A stretch of DNA of 64,000 nucleotides from Nissabacter sp. SGAir0207 (GCF_005491205.1 NZ_CP028035.1:1984001-2048000); one strand, 5' to 3'; shown: positions 45,732 through 56,272, counted from the first letter of the stretch. Notes: a model not told the origin generated them from the sequence alone. A program made the numbers and translations.

Positions 45732-47144
45732 ATGTCTGCATTTCCACAGGATTTTTTATGGGGCGCGGCCACTGCCGCCTACCAGGTTGAGGGCGGCTTT
45801 GACGCGGATGGCAAGGGGCCATCGATTTGGGATGAGTTTGCCCACCGCCCCGGCACCACCTATCAGGGCACCAACGGCGATGTGGCGGTAGACCACTACC
45901 ACCGCTTTCGTGAGGATGTGGCGCTGATGGGCGAGCTGGGGATGAAGAGTTACCGCTTCTCCCTCTCCTGGCCGCGCCTGCTGCCGGAGGGGCGCGGCGA
46001 GGTGAATGAGGCGGGCGTGGCCTTCTACAGCGATCTGATCGATGAGCTGCTCAAGCACCAGATTGAGCCGATGATCACCCTCTACCACTGGGATTTGCCG
46101 CTGGCGCTGCAACAGGAGGGCGGCTGGGAGGTGCGCTCCACCGCCGATGCCTTTGTCGAGTATGCCCGCCTCTGCTACCAGCGCTTCGGCGACCGCGTGA
46201 AGCTGTGGTCCACCTTCAATGAGACGGTGGTGTTCATCGGCCACGGCTACATCACCGGCGCGCACCCACCTGCGGTGCAAGACCCGGCGCGCGCGTTGCA
46301 GGCCTGCCACCATGTGTTCGTCGCCCACGCCGCCTCGGTGGCGGCCTTCCGCACCAGCGGCATCGACGGGCAGATTGGCTTCGTCAACGTGCTGCAACCG
46401 CACACCCCGCGCAGCGACGCGCCGGAGGATATCGCCGCCTGCCAGTTCGCCGATGGCATCTACACCCACTGGCTCTACGACCCGGTGCTGAAGGGCGAGT
46501 ACCCGGCGGAGCTGCTGGCACAGGCACAGGCGCTGTGGGGCGTGCCGCGCTTTGCGCCGGGCGATGCCGATCTCTTGCGCAACAACCGTTGCGACTTCAT
46601 CGGCCTCAACTTCTATAAGCGCGAGACCGTGGCCGCCAACGACCAGCCCACCAGCTTCAACGCCAACCACAGCGGCCAGCGCGGCAGCGGCCACCAGCAG
46701 GGCAAGGAGTTTGGCGTGCAGGGGCTGTTCAAGTTTGTGCGCAACCCGCAGGGCGTTTACACCGACTGGGACTGGGAGATCTACCCGCAGGGGCTGACCG
46801 ACGGCATCATGATGATCAAGGCGCGCTATGGCGATGTGCCGATCTACATCACCGAGAACGGGCTGGGGGCGAAAGACCCGATTATTGATGGCGAGGTGCG
46901 TGACGATGACCGCATCGACTACCTGCGCCAGCACATCGCCGCCATCGCCGAGGCGATTGAGCAAGGGGCGGATGTGCGCGGCTACTACCCGTGGTCATTC
47001 ATCGACCTGCTGAGCTGGCTCAACGGCTTCCAGAAGCAGTATGGCTTTGTCTACGTTGACCACCAGCGCGGGCTGGCACGCCAGCGCAAAAAGAGCTTTG
47101 CGTGGTATCAGCAAGTGATCGCCAGCAACGGCGAACAGCGTTAA
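45732..47144 (+). CDS. Family 1 glycoside hydrolase (beta-glucosidase type)
   Basis: This 470-residue GH1 enzyme hydrolyses beta-glucosides or related sugars in the cytoplasm. The N-terminal signature is FLWGAATAAYQVEGGF, the acid/base Glu lies in STFNETVVF and the nucleophile in YITENGLGAKD. AGGAGAGG precedes the ATG at 45732. There is no linked PTS permease, and the C-terminal loop looks like the unphosphorylated beta-glucosidase type rather than 6-phospho-beta-glucosidases. The exact substrate is unknown. Confidence 0.92.
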   Translation: MSAFPQDFLWGAATAAYQVEGGFDADGKGPSIWDEFAHRPGTTYQGTNGDVAVDHYHRFREDVALMGELGMKSYRFSLSWPRLLPEGRGEVNEAGVAFYSDLIDELLKHQIEPMITLYHWDLPLALQQEGGWEVRSTADAFVEYARLCYQRFGDRVKLWSTFNETVVFIGHGYITGAHPPAVQDPARALQACHHVFVAHAASVAAFRTSGIDGQIGFVNVLQPHTPRSDAPEDIAACQFADGIYTHWLYDPVLKGEYPAELLAQAQALWGVPRFAPGDADLLRNNRCDFIGLNFYKRETVAANDQPTSFNANHSGQRGSGHQQGKEFGVQGLFKFVRNPQGVYTDWDWEIYPQGLTDGIMMIKARYGDVPIYITENGLGAKDPIIDGEVRDDDRIDYLRQHIAAIAEAIEQGADVRGYYPWSFIDLLSWLNGFQKQYGFVYVDHQRGLARQRKKSFAWYQQVIASNGEQR

Positions 47145-47152
47145 TCCCACCG

Positions 47153-47181
47153 GGGCCGGCCCTGACCGGCCCTGTTATTTT
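47153..47181 (+). terminator. Hairpin after the GH1 gene
   Basis: A seven-base-pair stem GGGCCGG/CCGGCCC with a six-base loop is followed by the T-rich TGTTATTTTG. Confidence 0.5.
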
Positions 47182-47290
47182 GTTACTCTTTCACAACACA
47201 TTCTTGATAAGCCGGGGAATTTCACTCTGGTAGTATGTGCCGGCTGAATGCGGGCCTTCCGCGCTGTTTCATCCTGCACAAAGGTTTTTT

Positions 47291-47731
47291 ATGCTGCAAA
47301 ATCAACCCATCAAACGGCTTGGCGGCTGGTTGCTGGCCCCGCTGGCCTACCTGATCCTGATCCTGCTGAGCAACACCGTGATGCTGGTGCTGTATGGCAT
47401 GGCGCTCTCCAGTGAAACATCGCGGGCGCAACTGCTGGCTGGCTCGCCCGGTATGGCCCTGCCGTGGTTTGTCTCGCTGCTGACGACTTTGGGCATGTGG
47501 CTGTTCAGCGCCTGGGTGCTCTGGCGTTTTACCCAGCGCCGGCGGGTGCTGCCGAAGCTCTATATCTTCTGGCTGCTGGTGGGCGTGTTGCTGGCGATCA
47601 AAACCTTCGCCTTTTCGCCGATCCCCGATGAGCTGGCGGTGCGCGTGCTGCTGACCCCGCTGCTGGCGGCGGCGCTGCTGGCGCCCTACTTCACGCGTTC
47701 GCAGCGGGTCAAGCAGACCTTTATTGAGTAA
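47291..47731 (+). CDS. ydgK: Inner membrane protein YdgK (DUF2569)
   Basis: This 146-residue protein has four hydrophobic helices and begins [21 protein letters not shown], the DUF2569 signature. It matches E. coli YdgK in length and position directly upstream of rsxA. AAAGG precedes the ATG at 47291; the frame extends upstream without homology. Its function is unknown; the gap to rsxA is only 53 bases, so co-transcription is possible. Confidence 0.92.
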   Translation: MLQNQPIKRLGGWLLAPLAYLILILLSNTVMLVLYGMALSSETSRAQLLAGSPGMALPWFVSLLTTLGMWLFSAWVLWRFTQRRRVLPKLYIFWLLVGVLLAIKTFAFSPIPDELAVRVLLTPLLAAALLAPYFTRSQRVKQTFIE

Positions 47732-47784
47732 CCCCGTCGCGGTTGGCGACGGCTTCTTTTGGCTTCAGACTTTCAGGCATTGCA

Positions 47785-48366
47785 ATGACCGAATACCTGC
47801 TCCTGTTTATCGGCACCGTGCTGGTGAACAACTTCGTACTGGTGAAATTTTTGGGCCTCTGCCCCTTCATGGGTGTCTCCAAGAAACTGGAGACCGCCAT
47901 TGGCATGGGCCTGGCCACCACCTTTGTGATGACGCTGGCCTCCATCAGCGCCTGGGCGATCAACAGCTTCATCCTGCTGCCGCTGGATCTGGTCTACCTG
48001 CGCACCCTCTCCTTTATTCTGGTGATCGCCGTGGTAGTGCAGTTCACCGAGATGGTGGTGCGCAAGACCAGCCCGTCGCTCTACCGCCTGCTGGGGATCT
48101 TCCTGCCGCTGATCACCACCAACTGCGCGGTGCTCGGGGTGGCGTTGCTCAACATCAATGAGTCCCACAACTTCCTCCAGTCCGCGGTCTACGGCTTTGC
48201 GGCGGCGGCGGGCTTCTCGCTGGTGATGGTGCTGTTCGCCGCCATCCGTGAGCGTCTGGCGGTGGCCGATGTGCCAGCACCGTTCCGTGGCTCCTCGATT
48301 GCGCTGGTGACCGCTGGCCTGATGTCACTGGCTTTCATGGGCTTTACTGGCTTGGTGAAATTCTGA
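47785..48366 (+). CDS. rsxA: Electron transport complex subunit RsxA
   Basis: RsxA is a six-helix membrane subunit of the Rnf-like complex that keeps SoxR reduced. The 193-residue protein equals the E. coli length and begins [20 protein letters not shown], with the conserved [12 protein letters not shown] and [17 protein letters not shown], whose cysteines face the intramembrane iron site. The stop overlaps the rsxB start (TGATG). Confidence 0.97.
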   Translation: MTEYLLLFIGTVLVNNFVLVKFLGLCPFMGVSKKLETAIGMGLATTFVMTLASISAWAINSFILLPLDLVYLRTLSFILVIAVVVQFTEMVVRKTSPSLYRLLGIFLPLITTNCAVLGVALLNINESHNFLQSAVYGFAAAAGFSLVMVLFAAIRERLAVADVPAPFRGSSIALVTAGLMSLAFMGFTGLVKF

Positions 48367-48941
48367 TGAGCACGTTGTGGATTGCGATTGCCGCGCTGAG
48401 CGCGCTGGCGCTGGTGTTCGGCCTGATTCTGGGGTACGCCTCCCGCCGCTTTAAAGTGGAAGAGGATCCGGTGGCCGAGCAGGTCGATGCGCTGCTGCCG
48501 CAGAGCCAGTGCGGCCAGTGCGGCTACCCCGGCTGCCGCCCCTATGCCGAGGCGGTTGCCAACGGCGAGAAGATCAACAAGTGCGCGCCCGGCGGCGAGC
48601 AGGTGATGGTGAAGATCGCCGCGCTGCTTAACGTCGAGCAGCAGCCGCTGGATGGGGGTGACACTGTCACGCATCCGGTGCGCAAGGTGGCCTTTGTCGA
48701 TGAGAGCAACTGCATCGGCTGCACCAAGTGCATTCAGGCCTGCCCGGTGGATGCAATTGTCGGTGCCACCCGCGCCGTGCACACTGTGGTGGCCGATCTC
48801 TGCACCGGCTGCGACCTGTGCGTCGCCCCCTGCCCGACTGACTGTATTGAGATGAGACCCGTGAAGACCACCACTGCCAACTGGAAATGGGATCTGAATG
48901 CCATTCCAGTCCGCGTGATTGCGGAGGGCCAGCATGTTTAA
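48366..48941 (+). CDS. rsxB: Electron transport complex iron-sulfur subunit RsxB
   Basis: RsxB is an iron-sulfur subunit on the cytoplasmic face. The 191-residue protein has one N-terminal membrane segment, a [14 protein letters not shown] cluster motif, and two [4Fe-4S] ferredoxin motifs: [12 protein letters not shown] and [12 protein letters not shown]. It overlaps both rsxA and rsxC slightly, in line with translational coupling. A matS site lies inside the gene. Confidence 0.97.
   Translation: MSTLWIAIAALSALALVFGLILGYASRRFKVEEDPVAEQVDALLPQSQCGQCGYPGCRPYAEAVANGEKINKCAPGGEQVMVKIAALLNVEQQPLDGGDTVTHPVRKVAFVDESNCIGCTKCIQACPVDAIVGATRAVHTVVADLCTGCDLCVAPCPTDCIEMRPVKTTTANWKWDLNAIPVRVIAEGQHV
48658..48670. 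other. matS site, copy 4
   Basis: GTGACACTGTCAC matches the MatP consensus GTGACRNYGTCAC at every position. It lies within rsxB. Confidence 0.75.
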
Positions 48942-51645
48942 CCTGCTGAAGGCCCTCAATAAACACAAGATCTGGGACTTCTCCGGCGGCATCCACCCGC
49001 CAGAGATGAAGACCCAGTCGAGCCATGTGCCGCTGCGGCTGGCACCGCTAAGCCATGAGTTCATTATTCCGCTGCAACAGCACCTTGGCCCCGAGGGCGA
49101 GCTGCTGGTTAAGGCCGGTGACCGGGTGCTCAAAGGGCAGCCGCTGACCGCAGGCCGCAACCGCACCCTGCCGGTGCACGCCCCCTCCTCTGGCACCGTG
49201 CGGGTGGTGGAGCCGCGCATCACCGCCCACCCCTCCGGCCTGAAGGAGCTGTGCGTGGTGATTGACGCTGACGGCAACGACCGGTGGTGTGACCTGTCAC
49301 CGGTGGCCGACTACCGCCAGCATGACGCCGCCGACCTGATCGCGCGCATCCATCAGGCGGGCGTGGCGGGCCTTGGCGGTGCGGGCTTCCCGACCGCCAC
49401 CAAATTGCAGGGCGGCCAGCGCGGCGTGAAGACGCTGATCGTCAACGCCGCCGAGTGCGAGCCGTACATCACCGCCGATGACCGCCTGATGCAGGAGCAC
49501 GCGCCGGAGATCATCACCGGCACGCGCATCCTCTGCCACATTCTGCAACCGGAGCAGGTGCTGATTGGCATTGAGGACAACAAACCCGAGGCGATCGCCG
49601 CGTTGAAAGCGGCGCTGAAGCAGGATGACACGCCGGGCGTGAAGATTGAGCTGCGCGTCATCCCCACCAAATACCCCTCCGGCGGTGCCAAGCAGTTGAC
49701 GCGCATCCTGACCGGGCAGGAGGTGCCGCACGGCAAGCACTCCTCCTCCATCGGGGTGCTGATGCAGAACGTCGGCACGCTCTACGCCATCACCCGCGCC
49801 ATTGTGCATGGCGAGCCGCTGATTGAGCGCGTGGTGACGCTGACCGGCGAGTCCGTCGGCCAGCCGGGGAACCTGTGGGCGCGCATCGGCACGCCGGTCT
49901 CCCAGCTGCTCGAGTACAGCGGCTTCCGTCCGCATGACCAGCAACTGGTGATCATGGGCGGCCCGCTGATGGGCTTCACCCTGCCGAACCTCGACGTGCC
50001 GACCGTCAAGATCACCAACTGCCTGCTTGCGCCATCGCGCAGCGAGATGGGCGAGCCGCAGGCGGAAGAGGCGTGCATTCGCTGTAGCCAGTGCGCGGAC
50101 GCCTGCCCGGCTGGCCTGCTGCCGCAACAGCTCTACTGGTTCAGCCGCGGCCAGGAGCATGAGAAGGCACGCAACTACAACCTGTTTGACTGCATTGAGT
50201 GCGGTGCCTGCGCCTACGTCTGCCCAAGCAACATTCCGCTGGTGCAGTACTACCGTCAGGAGAAGGCCGAGATCCGCGAGCTGGATCAAGAGGCGGCGCG
50301 CGCCACCGAGGCCAAGGCACGCTTTGAGGCCAAGCAGGCGCGGCTGGAGCGTGAGAAGCAGGCGCGTGAGGATCGCCATAAGAAGGCGGCCGTCCGGCTG
50401 GATGATAGCGCGACACCGGCTGACGCCAGCCCGGCGGCCGCCGCGGAGCGTGAGGCGCGCGCGGCCGAGCGCCGTCTGTTGCGCGCCGCCGCCGCGGCAG
50501 AGACGCCGGTTGACCAGATCTCCCAGTCTGAGGATGAGCAGCAGCACGACGTCGATCCGCGCAAGGCGGCGGTCGCCGCCGCCCTTGCCCGCGTCAAGGC
50601 CAAGAAAGCGGCCGAGGGCGCGCCAGTGGCCGAGACCCCGGCCAGCGCCCCCTCGGCCGAAGAGCAGCGCAAAGCCGCCGTGGCTGACGCCCTGGATCGG
50701 GTGCGCGCCAAACGCGCCGCTGCCGCCGAGGCCGCCGCTGCCCCTGAGGCCGTAGAGTCAGAACCATCAGGCGAAGATAAACGCAAAGCCGCCGTGGCCG
50801 CCGCTGTTGCCCGCGCCAAGGCCAAGCGCGCCGCGCAGGCCGCTGACGCCCCGGCAGACGCAGAGGCAGAAGCCCCGGCCGCCGAACTCTCCGCCGAAGA
50901 TAAACGCAAGGCCGCCGTGGCCGCCGCTGTCGCCCGCGCCAAGGCCAAGCGTGCCGCGCAGGCCGCTGATGCCCTAGCGGACGCAGAGGCTGAAGCCCCG
51001 GCCGCTGAACTCTCCGCCGAGGAGAAACGTAAAGCCGCCGTGGCCGCTGCCGTTGCCCGCGCCAAGGCCAAGCGTGCCGCGCAGGCCGCTGATGCCCCGG
51101 CAGACGCAGAGGCTGAAGCCCCGGCCGCTGAACTCTCCGCCGAAGATAAACGCAAAGCCGCCGTGGCCGCTGCCGTTGCCCGCGCCAAGGCCAAACGTGC
51201 CGCGCAGGCCACTGACGCCCCGGCAGACACAGAGGCAGAAGCCCCGGCCGCCGAACTTTCGGCCGAGGAGAAACGCAAAGCCGCCGTGGCCGCCGCCGTT
51301 GCCCGCGCCAAAGCCAAGCGTGCCGCGCAGGCCACTGATGCCCCGGCAGACGCAGAGGCAGAAGCCCCGGCAGAAACCGCGGAACCAGCCGTCGAACTCT
51401 CTGCCGAGGAGAAACGCAAAGCCGCCGTGGCCGCCGCCGTTGCCCGCGCCAAGGCCAAACGTGCCGCGCAGGCGGCGGATTCGGCCAATGACGATGCCCC
51501 GGAGCCGCTGCGTAAAGCCGTCGGCGACGAAAAGCACAGCATGGAAAAACAAGAAAGCGACCCGCGCAAGGAGGCAGTCGCTGCGGCGATTGCCCGGATC
51601 AAGGCGCGCAAGGCCGCACAAGAAACGATGTCGAACGAGGAATAA
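48934..51645 (+). CDS. rsxC: Electron transport complex subunit RsxC
   Basis: RsxC is the peripheral NADH/flavin subunit. The 903-residue protein has the N-terminal Rnf barrel ([13 protein letters not shown]), the NADH/FMN domain ([27 protein letters not shown]) and two ferredoxin motifs ([12 protein letters not shown] and [12 protein letters not shown]). From about residue 450 a highly charged Ala/Lys/Arg/Glu-rich tail carries nine copies of a [19 protein letters not shown] unit. GGAGGG lies before the ATG at 48934. The tail is much longer than the catalytic part needs; its role is unknown. Confidence 0.96.
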   Translation: MFNLLKALNKHKIWDFSGGIHPPEMKTQSSHVPLRLAPLSHEFIIPLQQHLGPEGELLVKAGDRVLKGQPLTAGRNRTLPVHAPSSGTVRVVEPRITAHPSGLKELCVVIDADGNDRWCDLSPVADYRQHDAADLIARIHQAGVAGLGGAGFPTATKLQGGQRGVKTLIVNAAECEPYITADDRLMQEHAPEIITGTRILCHILQPEQVLIGIEDNKPEAIAALKAALKQDDTPGVKIELRVIPTKYPSGGAKQLTRILTGQEVPHGKHSSSIGVLMQNVGTLYAITRAIVHGEPLIERVVTLTGESVGQPGNLWARIGTPVSQLLEYSGFRPHDQQLVIMGGPLMGFTLPNLDVPTVKITNCLLAPSRSEMGEPQAEEACIRCSQCADACPAGLLPQQLYWFSRGQEHEKARNYNLFDCIECGACAYVCPSNIPLVQYYRQEKAEIRELDQEAARATEAKARFEAKQARLEREKQAREDRHKKAAVRLDDSATPADASPAAAAEREARAAERRLLRAAAAAETPVDQISQSEDEQQHDVDPRKAAVAAALARVKAKKAAEGAPVAETPASAPSAEEQRKAAVADALDRVRAKRAAAAEAAAAPEAVESEPSGEDKRKAAVAAAVARAKAKRAAQAADAPADAEAEAPAAELSAEDKRKAAVAAAVARAKAKRAAQAADALADAEAEAPAAELSAEEKRKAAVAAAVARAKAKRAAQAADAPADAEAEAPAAELSAEDKRKAAVAAAVARAKAKRAAQATDAPADTEAEAPAAELSAEEKRKAAVAAAVARAKAKRAAQATDAPADAEAEAPAETAEPAVELSAEEKRKAAVAAAVARAKAKRAAQAADSANDDAPEPLRKAVGDEKHSMEKQESDPRKEAVAAAIARIKARKAAQETMSNEE
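50773..51480 (+). repeat. Tandem 123-base repeats in rsxC
   Basis: Six near-identical units begin at 50773, 50896, 51019, 51142, 51265 and 51406. The first five are exactly 123 bases (41 codons) apart and the last step is 141 bases, an insertion of six codons. Degenerate copies flank them on both sides (near 50557, 50680 and 51562). Confidence 0.93.
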
Positions 51646-52698
51646 ATGGCTTTCAGAATCGCAAGTTCACCCTTTACCCATAACCGGCAACGCACCAGCA
51701 GCATCATGCTGTGGGTGATGCTGGCCTGCATCCCTGGCATGGCAGCGCAGTGGGTCTTCTTCGGCCCCGGCAACCTGGTGCAGGTGGCGCTGGCGATGGT
51801 CACCGCCCTGCTGGCGGAGGGGGCCATCGTGGCGCTGCGCCACCAGTCGGTGAAAGCCAAACTGGGCGACAACTCCGCCCTGCTGACCGCCCTGCTGCTC
51901 GGCATCAGCCTGCCGCCGCTCGCCCCTTGGTGGATGGTGGTGCTCGGCACCTTCTTCGCCATCGTCATCGCCAAAGGGCTGTATGGCGGGCTGGGGCAGA
52001 ACCCGTTCAACCCGGCGATGGTCGGCTACGTAGTGCTGCTGATCTCCTTTCCGGTGCAGATGACCACCTGGCTGCCGCCGGAGTCGCTGCAACTCCATAC
52101 GCCGGGCTGGCATGACACCCTGCTCAGCATCTTCAGCGGCCACAACAGCGACGGCCTGACGCCCTACCAGCTCCAGATGAATGTCGATGGCGTGACCCAA
52201 GCGACGCCGCTGGATGGCTTCAAGACCGGCCTGCGCGCGGGCCACAGCCATACGCAACTGCTGGCGCAGCCGATCTACAGCGGCTTTCTGGCGGGCCTCG
52301 GCTGGCAGTGGATCAACCTTGGCTTCCTGGCGGGCGGCCTGCTGCTGCTCGGCCGCCGCCTGATTCACTGGCATATCCCGGTCAGCTTCCTGCTGATGCT
52401 GGCGTTTTGCAGTGGGCTGGCGTGGCTGGTCAACCCGGCGGCCAACGCCTCGCCGCTGATCCACCTCTTCTCCGGCGCGACCATGCTCGGCGCGTTCTTT
52501 ATCGCCACCGACCCGGTCACCGCCTCCACCACGCCGCGCGGCCGCCTGATCTTCGGCGCACTGATTGGCCTGCTGGTGTGGCTGATCCGCGTCTATGGCG
52601 GCTACCCGGACGGCGTCGCTTTCGCCGTGCTGCTGGCCAACATTACCGTGCCGCTGATTGACCACTACACCCAACCCAGAGTCTACGGGCATCGCTAA
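51646..52698 (+). CDS. rsxD: Electron transport complex subunit RsxD
   Basis: RsxD is a membrane subunit that carries covalent FMN. The 350-residue protein has about nine hydrophobic helices and begins [19 protein letters not shown]. The flavin threonine is expected in the [17 protein letters not shown] segment. The ATG follows the rsxC stop directly (TAAATG). Confidence 0.96.
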   Translation: MAFRIASSPFTHNRQRTSSIMLWVMLACIPGMAAQWVFFGPGNLVQVALAMVTALLAEGAIVALRHQSVKAKLGDNSALLTALLLGISLPPLAPWWMVVLGTFFAIVIAKGLYGGLGQNPFNPAMVGYVVLLISFPVQMTTWLPPESLQLHTPGWHDTLLSIFSGHNSDGLTPYQLQMNVDGVTQATPLDGFKTGLRAGHSHTQLLAQPIYSGFLAGLGWQWINLGFLAGGLLLLGRRLIHWHIPVSFLLMLAFCSGLAWLVNPAANASPLIHLFSGATMLGAFFIATDPVTASTTPRGRLIFGALIGLLVWLIRVYGGYPDGVAFAVLLANITVPLIDHYTQPRVYGHR

Positions 52699-52704
52699 GG
52701 AGCT

Positions 52705-53340
52705 ATGATGTTTGATACCATGCGACGCCACGGCACTACCCTGGCGCTGTTCGCGGCGTTGACCACCGGCCTGACGGCGGTGGTCTACCACCTGACCCGG
52801 CCAACCATCAACGATCAGGCCGCCCAGCAGCAGAAAGCGCTGTTTGATCAGGTGATCCCAACGGACATCTATGACAACCACATGCAGCGCGAGTGCTACC
52901 TGATTACCGATCCGGCGCTCGGCAACGTCGGCCCGCACCGCCTCTATCTGGCGCGCAAGGACGGCGAGCCGGTGGCGGCGGCGATTGAGACCACCGCGCC
53001 GGATGGCTACTCCGGTGCCATCCAGATCCTGGTGGCCGCCGATTTCCACGGCAAGGTCTACGGCACCCGCGTGCTGGAGCACCATGAGACGCCGGGTCTG
53101 GGTGATAAAATTGAGGTGCGGATCTCTGATTGGATCAAGCACTTCGCCCAACAGAGCATTGATGGGCCAAATGACCGCCGCTGGGCGGTGAAGAAAGATG
53201 GCGGCATGTTTGACCAGTTCACCGGTGCCACCATCACCCCGCGCGCGGTGGTGAATGCGGTGCGCCGCACCACGCTCTTGATGGAGAGCCTGCCGCCGAA
53301 ACTTGCCACTTTACCCCCTTGTGGAGCCTCTGATGAGTGA
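52705..53340 (+). CDS. rsxG: Electron transport complex subunit RsxG
   Basis: RsxG carries covalently bound FMN in the periplasm. The 211-residue protein has one N-terminal membrane segment ([16 protein letters not shown]) and the FMN attachment motif in [20 protein letters not shown] precedes two adjacent ATGs; the first is used here. The gene ends eight bases into rsxE. Confidence 0.96.
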   Translation: MMFDTMRRHGTTLALFAALTTGLTAVVYHLTRPTINDQAAQQQKALFDQVIPTDIYDNHMQRECYLITDPALGNVGPHRLYLARKDGEPVAAAIETTAPDGYSGAIQILVAADFHGKVYGTRVLEHHETPGLGDKIEVRISDWIKHFAQQSIDGPNDRRWAVKKDGGMFDQFTGATITPRAVVNAVRRTTLLMESLPPKLATLPPCGASDE

Positions 53341-54031
53341 AGCCAAACGCGTAATCGTTGACGGGTTGTGGAAGAACAACTCGGCACTGGTGCAGCTGCT
53401 GGGCATGTGCCCGCTGCTGGCCGTCACCTCGACCGCCACCAACGCCCTCGGGCTGGGGCTGGCGACCACGCTGGTGCTGCTCTGCACCAACACCTCCATT
53501 TCGCTGATGCAGCGCTGGATCCCCCATGAGATCCGCATCCCGATCTACGTGATGATCATCGCCTCGGTGGTGAGTTGCGTGCAGATGCTGATCAACGCCT
53601 ATGCCTACGGCCTCTACCAGTCGCTGGGCATCTTTATCCCGCTGATCGTCACCAACTGCATCGTGATTGGCCGGCCGGAAGCCTACGCCGCCAAGGCACC
53701 GGTGCGCTACGCGGCGCTGGATGGCCTGATGACCGGCCTCGGCGGCACCGCGGCGATGTTCGTGCTGGGATCCATGCGTGAGATCCTGGGCAACGGCACG
53801 CTGTTTGATGGCGCTGACCTGCTGCTCGGCAGTTGGGCCAAGGTGCTGCGGGTGGAGGTGGCGCACCTCGACACGCCGTTCCTGCTGGCGATGCTGCCGC
53901 CGGGGGCCTTTATCGGTCTGGCGATGCTGCTGGCGATCAAATACCTGATTGACCAGAAGATGAAGGCGCGGGCCGCGGCGGCGAAGGCCATCCCGGTTAC
54001 CACCCTGCCGGGTGAGGCGGGGAACGCATGA
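53333..54031 (+). CDS. rsxE: Electron transport complex subunit RsxE
   Basis: RsxE is a six-helix membrane subunit homologous to RsxA. The 232-residue protein begins [21 protein letters not shown] and has [19 protein letters not shown] and [20 protein letters not shown] lies seven bases before the ATG at 53333. The stop overlaps the nth start by four bases. Confidence 0.96.
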   Translation: MSEAKRVIVDGLWKNNSALVQLLGMCPLLAVTSTATNALGLGLATTLVLLCTNTSISLMQRWIPHEIRIPIYVMIIASVVSCVQMLINAYAYGLYQSLGIFIPLIVTNCIVIGRPEAYAAKAPVRYAALDGLMTGLGGTAAMFVLGSMREILGNGTLFDGADLLLGSWAKVLRVEVAHLDTPFLLAMLPPGAFIGLAMLLAIKYLIDQKMKARAAAAKAIPVTTLPGEAGNA

Positions 54032-54663
54032 ACCGGGAGAAGCGCGTCGCCATCCTGACCCGGTTGCGCGACAACAACCCGCACCCCACCACCGAGCTGG
54101 TCTACAGCACGCCGTTTGAACTGCTGATCGCGGTGCTGCTGTCGGCGCAGGCCACCGACGTCAGCGTCAACAAAGCCACTGCCCGGCTCTACCCGGTGGC
54201 AAACACGCCACAGGCGATACTGGAATTGGGCGTGGACGGGGTAAAGGAGTACATCAAGACCATTGGCCTCTACAACAGCAAGGCGGAGAACGTCATCAAG
54301 ACCTGCCGGCTGCTGCTGGAGCGCCACGGCGGCGAGGTGCCGGAAGATCGCGCAGCGCTGGAGGCGCTGCCGGGCGTCGGGCGCAAGACCGCCAACGTGG
54401 TGCTTAACACCGCCTTTGGCTGGCCGACCATCGCCGTCGATACCCACATCTTCCGCGTCTCCAACCGCACCAATCTGGCACCGGGCAAGAACGTCGATCA
54501 GGTGGAGGAGAAGCTGTTGAAGGTGGTGCCAGCGGAGTTCAAGGTCGATTGCCACCACTGGCTGATCCTGCATGGGCGTTACACCTGCATCGCCCGCAAG
54601 CCGCGCTGCGGCTCCTGCCTGATTGAGGATCTGTGCGAGTATCGCGAGAAGGTCTACGAATAG
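54028..54663 (+). CDS. nth: Endonuclease III
   Basis: Nth is a DNA glycosylase/AP lyase that removes oxidised pyrimidines. The 211-residue protein equals E. coli Nth in length. The catalytic Lys120 is in [12 protein letters not shown] and Asp138 in [11 protein letters not shown]. The [4Fe-4S] cluster is held by Cys187, Cys194, Cys197 and Cys203. ATGA overlap with rsxE places it in the rsx operon. Confidence 0.97.
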   Translation: MNREKRVAILTRLRDNNPHPTTELVYSTPFELLIAVLLSAQATDVSVNKATARLYPVANTPQAILELGVDGVKEYIKTIGLYNSKAENVIKTCRLLLERHGGEVPEDRAALEALPGVGRKTANVVLNTAFGWPTIAVDTHIFRVSNRTNLAPGKNVDQVEEKLLKVVPAEFKVDCHHWLILHGRYTCIARKPRCGSCLIEDLCEYREKVYE

Positions 54664-54683
54664 GCCGGGGCGGAGTCCCCGGC
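54664..54683. terminator. Hairpin between nth and the DUF2501 gene
   Basis: A seven-base-pair stem GCCGGGG/CCCCGGC with a six-base loop separates two convergent genes. It has no T run. Confidence 0.4.
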
Positions 54684-54690
54684 TGGCAAG

Positions 54691-55203
54691 TTACAGCAGT
54701 TTCGCTGACTGTTTCAGCACTACGTCACAGGCCTTGGTTTTCAGCTTGTCACGCAGTTGCTGGGTGCCCGCCCCGAGGCTGGCGAGGTTAAGGCTGGTGC
54801 CCTGCCCGGTCTGCAACAGGCCGCCCAGCCCCTGCTGGTACTCCTCGTTCTCCGCGCCAGCGGCGCTCTGGATGCCGAGCTTGCTCAGCAACTGATCCTT
54901 GACGCTGCTGGCCTTGCTGGTGGAGAGCACATTGTTCTTCACGCAGTACTCCAGCACGCCCGCCGCGTTGCTGGCGCTGTCGGCCTTCAACGCGCTGTCG
55001 CCGCCGTTGAGCAGCCCCATCAGGGTGGTCAGCGAGGTGCCGCCGGTGTTGGTTGTGGTGCTGGTGGTGGTGCCGTTGGCGTTGTTGCCATTCAGCGCGT
55101 CATTGGCGCTCTTCAGCGCGCCCATCAAATCGGCTTGCGCCGCCCCACTGACCAGCGTGCCAGCCAGCGCCAATGCCATCAGGCGGCGTACGGAAAAGAT
55201 CAT
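54691..55203 (-). CDS. yjjA: Exported DUF2501 protein (YjjA-like)
   Basis: This 170-residue protein has a signal peptide (cleavage near AAQA-D) and the DUF2501 pattern of E. coli YjjA: a GLLNGGDSAL stretch, NAAGVLEYCVKNNVL and a C-terminal LKTKACDVVLKQS. Residues 38-55 are a Gly/Asn/Thr-rich linker. Two cysteines may pair in the periplasm. The location next to nth differs from E. coli; no function is known. Confidence 0.85.
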   Translation of the reverse strand: MIFSVRRLMALALAGTLVSGAAQADLMGALKSANDALNGNNANGTTTSTTTNTGGTSLTTLMGLLNGGDSALKADSASNAAGVLEYCVKNNVLSTSKASSVKDQLLSKLGIQSAAGAENEEYQQGLGGLLQTGQGTSLNLASLGAGTQQLRDKLKTKACDVVLKQSAKLL

Positions 55204-55301
55204 ACTATCCCCTCAATTCATTAAAATAATGCATGTTTAAACCCGCCCAGCCTAGCGGCAGGAAGCACAATGCTCAATGCGGGGCAATCCGAGTTTTGCC
55301 G

Positions 55302-55763
55302 TCAGAGCGCCAGACGGCGGTCAAAATTGAAGTCATAGGCCACCACGCTCTCCAGCGCGGCGCGGAATGCCGGGTGGTGGGGGTTGAGCAAGGCGTTGTT
55401 TTCATGGGGAATGACGCAGGAGGGCACCATCAGCGCCGCGCCGCTGTTGGCCTCCAGCCAGCCGCTGCCGAGATCCATTGTCGAGAGCGGTGCCGGGTCG
55501 TGCGTCCAGTCATCGGGCAGGTAGCGCGACTCCAGGTAGTTCACCTCACTGTCCGGCAGTTCAATGCTGAACAGCGCGTAGCGCTCCAGCAGGCTCTGGC
55601 GCGGGGCATGCACCAGAATCTCCAGCGCGGCAAGCGCGATGGAGCTGGAGACGTACACCGCCGCCTGCCCCTTGTGGTTCCAGCGGCCGCCAAAGCGCTT
55701 GGCGCCGCTGCCGCTCCACGCCTCATCGGCAAACGCGGCCTTGACCAACCGGTAGAAGATCAT
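55302..55763 (-). CDS. RES-domain toxin
   Basis: RES-domain toxins of the RES-Xre systems break down NAD. The 153-residue protein has the family landmarks: YRLVKAAF at the N-terminus, the conserved Arg in KRFGGRWNHKG, the Glu in AALEILVHA, and a Ser-containing C-terminal segment. The ATG overlaps the antitoxin stop (ATGA), and the antitoxin is upstream, the usual order for this system. Confidence 0.92.
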   Translation of the reverse strand: MIFYRLVKAAFADEAWSGSGAKRFGGRWNHKGQAAVYVSSSIALAALEILVHAPRQSLLERYALFSIELPDSEVNYLESRYLPDDWTHDPAPLSTMDLGSGWLEANSGAALMVPSCVIPHENNALLNPHHPAFRAALESVVAYDFNFDRRLAL

Positions 55764-56206
55764 GCGATCACACCATGCTCCAGCCGACCAATCAGATCCA
55801 GCACCTCAATCGCGCCACTCTCGGTGGCGATCAGCGACAGCGGGCTGACCTGCCCCAGCCCCTTGACCGGCGAGCGCAGCCAGTCACCGGCCTCCTGCTT
55901 GTCGCCGCCGAAGAGCTGCACGGCGGCGTCAAACACCCGCACCAGCCGCGCGATGCGTTCGCTCTCATCCGCCGAGAGCGTGCTGCCCGCCTGCTTGCGC
56001 CGGGCGATGTTGCGCTCGTTGATGCCAGCGATGCGCAAAATCTCTGCCTGCGACATGGATGACCAGTCGCGGATGCTCTCCAGCACCTCGACCGGCAGCC
56101 CGGCCTGCAACGCTGAGATCAGCGCCCGCCCCCGGTCGCCCGGCAGGCCAGCAAAACGCCACAAGGCGTGATCCTGCGAGGGTTGGGTAGGGATATATGC
56201 GCGCAT
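55760..56206 (-). CDS. Xre/MbcA/ParS-type antitoxin
   Basis: The 148-residue protein has a helix-turn-helix region (about residues 45-75, SQAEILRIAGINERNIARRK) and the C-terminal DUF2384 toxin-binding domain (GDWLRSPVKGLGQVSPLSL, ending RLEHGV). It should neutralise the RES toxin and repress the operon. AAGGAGAG supports the ATG at 56206 over one seven codons earlier. The operator lies just upstream. Confidence 0.92.
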   Translation of the reverse strand: MRAYIPTQPSQDHALWRFAGLPGDRGRALISALQAGLPVEVLESIRDWSSMSQAEILRIAGINERNIARRKQAGSTLSADESERIARLVRVFDAAVQLFGGDKQEAGDWLRSPVKGLGQVSPLSLIATESGAIEVLDLIGRLEHGVIA

Positions 56207-56220
56207 GGTTCTCTCCTTGT

Positions 56221-56257
56221 CCGACAATTGTCAGTGTTCAGTATAGACAATTGTCGG
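56221..56257. promoter_or_regulatory. Twin-palindrome operator of the RES/Xre operon
   Basis: CCGACAATTGTC (56221-56232) and GACAATTGTCGG (56246-56257) are inverted copies whose centres are 23 bases apart. The minus-strand TATACT (56240-56245), a good -10 element, lies between them. This fits autorepression by the antitoxin. Confidence 0.85.
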
Positions 56258-56272
56258 GATAATGAACACTCC

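Noticed and set aside
50557..51620. CRISPR-like periodicity
   Set aside because: The 123-base units are contiguous coding repeats in frame with rsxC, without variable spacers.
50286..52010. Minus-strand 574-codon repeat-rich frame opposite rsxC
   Set aside because: It is the reverse complement of the rsxC tandem repeats. The Ala/Ser-rich pattern follows from the repeats, and the sense strand carries a known protein.
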